From Methylophilus sp. QUAN (GTDB taxonomy: Bacteria; Pseudomonadota; Gammaproteobacteria; Burkholderiales; Methylophilaceae), in the NCBI RefSeq assembly GCF_015354445.1, contig NZ_JADKYT010000001.1:744001-808000 (forward strand): 64,000 nt of DNA, read 5' to 3'. The translations under genes and the position numbers were made by a program. The notes beneath the pieces are model-generated. The model had not been told where the DNA came from, made no database searches, and worked only from the letters and a program-made list of their open reading frames with translations. Shown here in pieces: positions 58,509-64,000 of the stretch. Every line of letters begins with the position of its first letter. Position 1 is the first letter of the stretch.

Positions 58509-60214
58509 TACAGGGCAGATTTCAGTTTTTGCGCCGTGGCGACCAGCACTTCGTTGTCAGGGTTGGCTGACAGTGCCTGGTCCAGGATTTTTTGTGCTTC
58601 GTCACGCTGGCCTTGTTTCCACAACACTTCCGCCAGGTGGGCAGCAATTTCAGGGTCTTGCTGAATGGTGTACGCGCGACGCAACTCCTCGGTGGCGTGG
58701 CCCAGGTCACCCAGGCGGTAATACACCCAGCCCAGGCTATCCATGATGTAGTGGTCTTCTGGCGACAGCTTGGTCGCGGTTTCAATCAGGCTCTTAGCTT
58801 CCATCAGCTTGATATTGCGGTCAGCATAAGAATAGCCCAGCGCATTATAGGCGGCGGCCATATCAGGTTTCATTTTAATGACTTTAGATAAAGTCTCTTC
58901 CATGATGTCGAATTTGCCTTTGCGTTCTGCATTCAAGGCATAGTCGTACAATAACTCTGGGCTCTCAGGGAAGCTTTGTACGGCTTTTTCGAGCAGGGTG
59001 TAGGCTTCATCGTTACGTTTGGCCTGGTTAAGCATCAAGGCTTCATTCTGCACCACCAATGCTTGTTGTTCCGGCGTTAAACCATCGACATTGTCGAGCA
59101 TGGTAATGGCGGCATCGATGCCATCGCGACGCGCGATGATGGCGGCAGATGCCAGGCGGCCCGCCAGAAACTGCTCGCCTTCGCCGATTTTGTCAAACCA
59201 GTGTAAGGCGCGTGCATCATCTTTTTGCTCGGCGGCTGAACGGCCCAGATTGAAATAGAGTTTATTCGGCTCTTTAAAGCCGACCTCCAGCCCGTGTTCC
59301 AGATAGCGGTCAGCAAAGCTGTACTCTTTTGCATCCAGCGCCAGCAAGCCGACGATGACATTCATTTCCGGATTGTTTTTATGACGTTCCAGCAATTTGG
59401 TGAATTCTATCTTGGCGTCTGTGGTGTTTTTCTGCACCAATAAGGCGCGTGCCAGTGCCAGGCGGATCTGGTCAGCTTCCGGGTAAGTGTTTAAAAACTC
59501 ACGGTAGAAAGCAATGCCTTTTTGCGGGTCCTGCTCGCTCAGCATCTGGCCGCGGATTTGCGCAGGCGGCTCCCAGCCCGGACGCAGCTTGGACGCTTCC
59601 TTGAGTTCAGCCACCATCAGGCTTTCGTTATGGGCAAAATAGGCCGCCTGTGAAACAGCAAAATGCGCTTCCGGCAATTTGGGGTAAGGCTTGGCCAGTT
59701 GCTGGATCGCCTCCAGCACGCTGGTTTTGTCCGTGACGCGCATCATCAGGCTGTTTAATTCCATAAAGGCATTCGGACGGATATTGTCGTTGGCGAGTAC
59801 TTTCTGGATTTGCGGAATGGCTTTTTTCAGGTTGCCGTTGGCAATAAATAGCTGGCTGGCGGTTTGTGCGGCAGGAATCGAGTCCGGCGCTAACTCTGAC
59901 CATAGTTCGGCGGAAGGCAAGGCCAGTTGTGGCGTACGTGCGATCGTAGCAGCCTGTGTCGCACGTTCAGCCAGTAAAGGGTCGCGTGTCTGTTTGGCTA
60001 AATCCAGGAACAATTGGCCTGCCAGTACAAATTCGCCACGCTGGGCAGCTACTTCTCCCAGCAGGTATTTGTAAACGAATTCCGCCGTGGGGGTGGTAAT
60101 GGTGGGGGAGCTGCTGGCTGACCAGGCCGGGGTTGTCAGCAATGCCAGGCAAAGTGCCAGGGTTGTGCGGCGCTTTGCAGTGGGTTTAAGCGTGAAACGG
60201 CTGGTTTGGGGCAT
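58508..60214 (-). CDS. TPR-repeat protein (LolB-linked)
   Basis: The start at 60214 follows AGGAA. After a signal peptide (LALCLALLTTPAWSA) the 568-residue protein is made of tetratricopeptide repeats: EFVLAGQLFLDLAKQTRDPL, RNDEAYTLLEKAVQSFPESP, AAAYNALGYSYADRNIKLME and DPEIAAHLAEVLWKQGQRDE. It forms a periplasmic scaffold in the same unit as LolB; its partners are unknown. Confidence 0.88.
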   Translation of the reverse strand: MPQTSRFTLKPTAKRRTTLALCLALLTTPAWSASSSPTITTPTAEFVYKYLLGEVAAQRGEFVLAGQLFLDLAKQTRDPLLAERATQAATIARTPQLALPSAELWSELAPDSIPAAQTASQLFIANGNLKKAIPQIQKVLANDNIRPNAFMELNSLMMRVTDKTSVLEAIQQLAKPYPKLPEAHFAVSQAAYFAHNESLMVAELKEASKLRPGWEPPAQIRGQMLSEQDPQKGIAFYREFLNTYPEADQIRLALARALLVQKNTTDAKIEFTKLLERHKNNPEMNVIVGLLALDAKEYSFADRYLEHGLEVGFKEPNKLYFNLGRSAAEQKDDARALHWFDKIGEGEQFLAGRLASAAIIARRDGIDAAITMLDNVDGLTPEQQALVVQNEALMLNQAKRNDEAYTLLEKAVQSFPESPELLYDYALNAERKGKFDIMEETLSKVIKMKPDMAAAYNALGYSYADRNIKLMEAKSLIETATKLSPEDHYIMDSLGWVYYRLGDLGHATEELRRAYTIQQDPEIAAHLAEVLWKQGQRDEAQKILDQALSANPDNEVLVATAQKLKSAL

Positions 60215-60511
60215 ACTGAATTCCTGTTTGGTTGGTCTGTCGGTGAACAGTGTCATGGCTGTGATTTAAGTGGTCGCTGTGTGATGCTGAATTGTTGTTT
60301 AGTCCGTGACAGTTGCGGCAAGTTCATCCATAATGTGCGATTTGTAACTGAATTGTAATTGACGGTTTGGCCCGGGCTAAAACCGCATGCTACAACAGTA
60401 GTATTGGCACTATAACTTTTTGATGAAATCTTTGTCTAGGGATTTGCTGGTTGGCGTTTGGATTGCCAGCAGTGAACAATCATCCTTAGTCGGTAGGTGT
60501 GTGAAAGAATC

Positions 60512-61462
60512 ATGGCAAATTTGACAGTTGAAGCAATCGAATTGACCCGTTTGTATGGTGGCCGTGCGGCGGTCAGTGATGTAACGTTTAGTTTGCAACA
60601 AGGGCAGGTGCTAGGCTTTTTAGGGCCTAATGGTGCCGGTAAATCGACCACCATGAAGATGTTGACCGGTAACCTGGCGCCCAGTGCCGGTAGCGTCAAG
60701 ATCTGTGGCATCGATATGATAGAACATCCGAAAGAGGCCAAGGCATTGATTGGCTATTTGCCGGAAATGCGTCCTTTATATAAAGAATTCACGGTAGATG
60801 AATACCTGACCATCGCGGCACGCCTGCACAATGTCTCGGGCAAGCATATTAAAAAAGCGGTAGAGCATGCCAAAGAGCGTTGCGGTTTGACGCACATGAG
60901 CAAGCGCCTGATTGAAAACCTGTCTAACGGCTACCAGCAGCGTGTGGGCATTGCCCAGGCAATTATCCATAACCCGATGGTGGTGATCCTGGATGAACCG
61001 ACGGTGGGCCTGGATCCGATCCAGATCCGTGATATCCGTGCCTTGATTAAAGAAATCGGCCAGGCACACAGCGTGATTGTATCTACACACATTCTGCCAG
61101 AGGTGGAAATGGTGTGTGACCATGTGCAGATTATCGATAAAGGTAAGCTGGTGTTTAACGGCGGCATTGATGTGCTTAAACAGCAACGCATTGGCAATAA
61201 ATTGCTGGTCGGTTTGCGCAATGCACCAGCGGCTGCACAACTGGCTGCGATTGCTGGTGTGGCTGAAGTCGAACCGGCAGATGGTATGTGGCGCATCCGC
61301 TTCCAGGATGGCACGCAGCCACATGAAGCGATTGTGCAGGCAGCCGTGCAAAACGGCTGGGGCCTGTATCATATCGCCCCTGACCAGACCAGCCTTGAAG
61401 ATGTGTTTGTGCAACTGACTTACCACGAGACCGCGAGCGCGGATGAAGCCAAGGCGGCTTAA
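60512..61462 (+). CDS. ABC transporter ATP-binding protein (GldA-like)
   Basis: The 316-residue protein has Walker A FLGPNGAGKSTTMKMLTG, signature ENLSNGYQQRVGIAQAIIH, Walker B MVVILDEPTVGLDP and the H-loop VSTHIL. A C-terminal extension (DVFVQLTYHE) follows. Works with the next two genes as an exporter of the GldAFG type, best known for gliding but widespread in non-gliding Proteobacteria. Confidence 0.9.
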   Translation: MANLTVEAIELTRLYGGRAAVSDVTFSLQQGQVLGFLGPNGAGKSTTMKMLTGNLAPSAGSVKICGIDMIEHPKEAKALIGYLPEMRPLYKEFTVDEYLTIAARLHNVSGKHIKKAVEHAKERCGLTHMSKRLIENLSNGYQQRVGIAQAIIHNPMVVILDEPTVGLDPIQIRDIRALIKEIGQAHSVIVSTHILPEVEMVCDHVQIIDKGKLVFNGGIDVLKQQRIGNKLLVGLRNAPAAAQLAAIAGVAEVEPADGMWRIRFQDGTQPHEAIVQAAVQNGWGLYHIAPDQTSLEDVFVQLTYHETASADEAKAA

Positions 61463-61498
61463 GCAGGCAGATCAAGTCTAGACGGAAAGATTTTAAGA

Positions 61499-62242
61499 AT
61501 GTTGAATATTGCAAGAAAAGAACTCAAGAGTATGTTCGCCTCACCAATGGGGTGGATTATTCTGGCGCTGCTAACCTTCTCGTTTGGCACCTATTACCTC
61601 AACGGGGTAAACAATTATTTTGAAGTCATGTCTGGTTCCATCCGCCCGGCCGAGCGTATTGGCGTGACGCAGTTTGTCGGCCAGACTGTATATGGCCTGG
61701 CGTCATTTATTATGCTGTTTGCTGTGCCGTTGCTTTCCATGCGCCTGATCTCTGAAGAGCGCCGCAGCCAGACCATGCCATTTTTGTTCAGTGCGCCGCT
61801 GTCTATCAGTGAAATTGTGGTCGGCAAGTTTCTGGGCCTGGTGGTGTTTCTGAGCATTCTGGTGGTGTATATCGCCGCCATGCTGTCTACGCTCAACATT
61901 TGGGCAGACATTGATTTCGGCTATATTTTTGCCAACTCGCTGGGCTTGCTGTTGCTGGTGTCCAGTTTCGCGGCACTGGGCCTGTATTTCTCCAGCCTGA
62001 CTGCGCAACCGATTATTGCTGGTATCCTGAGCTTTATTGCCTTGTTTGTGCTGATGATCCTGGACCGCTTTTTTGCCGGTGACCCGACCAGCACCATGCT
62101 CAAGTTTTCACTCATGCGTCATTTTCAGTCGTTTGCCGGTGGCTTGATTGATACGGCAGACCTGGCTTACTTCGGCCTGTTTATCCTCACTTTTATTACC
62201 CTGACGATTCGTCGTCTGGATGCGGATCGTTTACGCGGTTAG
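61499..62242 (+). CDS. ABC-2 type permease (GldF-like)
   Basis: A 247-residue protein with about six helices (GWIILALLTFSFGTYYLNGV, VGKFLGLVVFLSILVVYIAA, SLGLLLLVSSFAALGLYFSS, PIIAGILSFIALFVLMILD). N-terminus NIARKELKSMFASP is typical. Membrane part of the exporter. Confidence 0.88.
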   Translation: MLNIARKELKSMFASPMGWIILALLTFSFGTYYLNGVNNYFEVMSGSIRPAERIGVTQFVGQTVYGLASFIMLFAVPLLSMRLISEERRSQTMPFLFSAPLSISEIVVGKFLGLVVFLSILVVYIAAMLSTLNIWADIDFGYIFANSLGLLLLVSSFAALGLYFSSLTAQPIIAGILSFIALFVLMILDRFFAGDPTSTMLKFSLMRHFQSFAGGLIDTADLAYFGLFILTFITLTIRRLDADRLRG

Positions 62243-62272
62243 TCGCGACATTGTTTTTGAGCTGAATGCATT

Positions 62273-63667
62273 ATGAAAATTAACCGTAAATTTAGATGGC
62301 AGTTATTGGCGCAAAACTGGATGTTTGTGCTGGTGTTTTTGGCGCTGGTCGTCATGCTGGGTTACTTGTCTGCCCAATATCGCTGGGCCAAGGACATTAC
62401 CCAGGCCAACCGTAATATCCTGACCCAGGGCAGTGTCAATGTGCTCAAACAAATGGATGGCGACGTCAATATCACCGTGTTTGCCACCAACGATGACGCG
62501 AACAATGGCGATACCTTCCGTAAAGGCATGCTGGACTTTGTTGCCCGCTACCAGCGCGAAAAGAAAAATGTCTTTATCAAGTTCATCAACCCGTCCGAAG
62601 AGCCCAAGCTGGCGCAAGAAGCCGGGGTGAAGGTGGATGGTGAGACCATCGTCGAATACAACAAGCGTTCCGAACACATCACGCCACCATTTGCCGAGCA
62701 GGAAATGACTAACTTGCTGGTGCGTTTATCTCGCACCAACAATCAGCCGGTGATGTATCTGGATGGTCATGGCGAGCGTTTGCTGCAAGGCCTGAAGAAC
62801 CACGACCTGGGCGAGTTTGGCAAGCAACTGGAAAGCAAAGGCTTTAAGTTTGCCAACCCTGACCTGACCATTGCCCAGGCGGTGCCTGCCAATGGCGCCA
62901 TGTTGGTGATTGCGGCACCGCAAGTCGATATCAGCGCTGTTGAAGCGAAGAAAATCAAGGCCTATATTGAAGCGGGTGGCAACGTGTTGTGGTTGCTGGA
63001 TGACGATAACCTGCATGGTTTGCAGGAAGTGGCTGAGTACTTAGGCATTAAAGTGTCGCCCGGTATCGTGGTGGATCGTGCAGCTGAGCAATACGGCGCA
63101 GACCCCAAAATGGCGTTTGCCAGCCTGTATGGTGATCATGCAATCACGCGCAACTTCATGCTGCGCACGGTGTTCCCTGAAGCGCATCAGGTCGATGGTC
63201 AGGCGTCTGATGATCTTGGCTGGAAAGTGGGCCGCCTGATAGATGTGGCACCCAATGGCTGGCTGGAGTCTGACAAGATCCCGGCAGGCGCACAAAACCT
63301 CAAAGTCAGTTTTGACCAAGGCAAAGACAAGGCAGGTCCGATTAACGTCGGCGTGGCTTTGGAACGCGAATACGGTAAAAAAGGCCAGCGCGTGGTGGTG
63401 ATCGGTAATGCCAACTTCCTGGCTAATACCTTTATTACTAACGGCGGTAACCTGGACCTGGGCATTAATATCATTAACTGGCTGGCTGGCGATGACCGTC
63501 TGATTACCATACAGCCGATGCCACTGAAGGATATCAACGTCACGATTCCAGCCACTGATCAGGGTCGCCTGGTGGCCTGGATTGTATTCCATGCGTTCCA
63601 GTACCTGATTCCAGTCGGTTTGTTTGTGGCAGGCCTGTTGCTGTGGTGGAAGCGCCGCAAGGCTTAA
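62273..63667 (+). CDS. GldG-like ABC transporter auxiliary protein
   Basis: A 464-residue protein: one N-terminal helix (NWMFVLVFLALVVMLGYLSA), a large GldG/DUF4350-type periplasmic domain (DITQANRNILTQGSVNVLKQ, NNQPVMYLDGHGERLLQG, AYIEAGGNVLWLLDDDNL, GDHAITRNFMLRTVFPEA) and a C-terminal helix (FQYLIPVGLFVAGLLLWWKR). Follows the permease after 30 bases. Confidence 0.88.
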   Translation: MKINRKFRWQLLAQNWMFVLVFLALVVMLGYLSAQYRWAKDITQANRNILTQGSVNVLKQMDGDVNITVFATNDDANNGDTFRKGMLDFVARYQREKKNVFIKFINPSEEPKLAQEAGVKVDGETIVEYNKRSEHITPPFAEQEMTNLLVRLSRTNNQPVMYLDGHGERLLQGLKNHDLGEFGKQLESKGFKFANPDLTIAQAVPANGAMLVIAAPQVDISAVEAKKIKAYIEAGGNVLWLLDDDNLHGLQEVAEYLGIKVSPGIVVDRAAEQYGADPKMAFASLYGDHAITRNFMLRTVFPEAHQVDGQASDDLGWKVGRLIDVAPNGWLESDKIPAGAQNLKVSFDQGKDKAGPINVGVALEREYGKKGQRVVVIGNANFLANTFITNGGNLDLGINIINWLAGDDRLITIQPMPLKDINVTIPATDQGRLVAWIVFHAFQYLIPVGLFVAGLLLWWKRRKA

Positions 63668-63698
63668 TGTCTAACGGTCTGGTTGTCGGAGTGGCGTC

Positions 63699-64000
63699 AT
63701 GAAAAAAAGATGGTTATTGAACCTGTTGTTGTTGGCGGTCGTCGTAGGGATTGCCGTGTTCCTGCATTTGCAGCCCGAGGAGCAGGCGCAGTCCGCCAGG
63801 TTTGAAGTCTCAAGCCTCAAAATGGCTGATTTTAATAGTGTTAAAGCCGAGTTCCCGGCTAAAGCGCCGACCATTTTTGAAAAGCAAGAAGGTTACTGGA
63901 TGATGCGCAAGCCGTATGCGGCACGTGCGGACCAGCCCTCTGTGCAGCGCGTCATGTCTATCATCGCGGCGACCACCGCGACCAAGCTGCCCTTACAGGA
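63699..64000 (+). CDS. DUF4340 protein, N-terminal part (cut by window end)
   Basis: An ATG at 63699 opens a frame to the edge. It encodes a hydrophobic N-terminal helix (KRWLLNLLLLAVVVGIAVFL) and then FEVSSLKMADFNSVKAEFPA, WMMRKPYAARADQPSVQRVM, as in DUF4340 proteins that regularly follow GldG-like genes. It completes the exporter operon. The rest lies outside the window. Confidence 0.82.
   Translation, partial: MKKRWLLNLLLLAVVVGIAVFLHLQPEEQAQSARFEVSSLKMADFNSVKAEFPAKAPTIFEKQEGYWMMRKPYAARADQPSVQRVMSIIAATTATKLPLQ

Overview
The window looks like a chromosomal segment of a methylotrophic betaproteobacterium, most likely of the Methylophilaceae (Methylophilus/Methylovorus type). The evidence is an orphan pqqA peptide gene, a cytochrome cL-like protein of the methanol dehydrogenase type, and a ychF - pth - rplY - prs - tRNA-Gln - ispE - lolB neighbourhood typical of Betaproteobacteria. 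Base composition is balanced almost everywhere; the exception is a clearly A+T-rich block at about 40.8-46.4 kb.

Region 1 (1-14.4 kb) is one long co-directional locus. It holds the end of a TonB-dependent receptor, two homologous secreted proteins with four matching cysteines, a complete type II secretion-like machine (GspG, F, E, PilM/N/O/P-like inner-membrane parts, secretin, three more pseudopilins) and then ExbB-ExbD-TonB, closed by a terminator. The arrangement suggests a dedicated export machine for the two paralogues, coupled to an energised outer-membrane receptor. This is one of the two most interesting systems here.

Region 2 (14.4-32.9 kb) is a mix of stress and envelope genes. It has a LysR gene with an internal deletion beside an SDR, a phospholipase A, NhaA, orphan pqqA, DUF2171, DUF2383 and YIP1-like genes, a degenerate response regulator, a shortened sorbosone-dehydrogenase-like protein, a CFA synthase-like methyltransferase, a cytochrome cL, a copper storage protein, a lone contractile tail sheath gene and a BON protein. 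Seven of these genes carry the element TCCTAC(A/G)(G/C) 92-112 bases before their start codons, which looks like a small shared regulon.

Region 3 (33-40.4 kb) has an AraC regulator, two ECF sigma factors (one with a ChrR-like cupin partner and a YheT-type hydrolase), a PEP-CTERM protein and a second LysR/SDR pair.

Region 4 (40.7-48.0 kb) is a genomic island at a tRNA-Met gene. It is marked by an intact tRNA, a degenerate full-length copy and a 48-base 3' fragment. Inside are a Ser/Thr kinase and a convergent three-gene ABC-3C conflict system (ABC ATPase, middle component, nuclease-like effector). Helically spaced repeats lie inside both ends. No integrase is present.

Region 5 (48.1-64 kb) is conserved core: HD-GYP and GGDEF/EAL proteins, YchF, Pth, L25, PRPP synthetase, tRNA-Gln, IspE, a carbonic-anhydrase-like protein that has lost two zinc ligands, LolB, a TPR protein, and a GldA/F/G-type ABC exporter with a DUF4340 gene cut by the window end.
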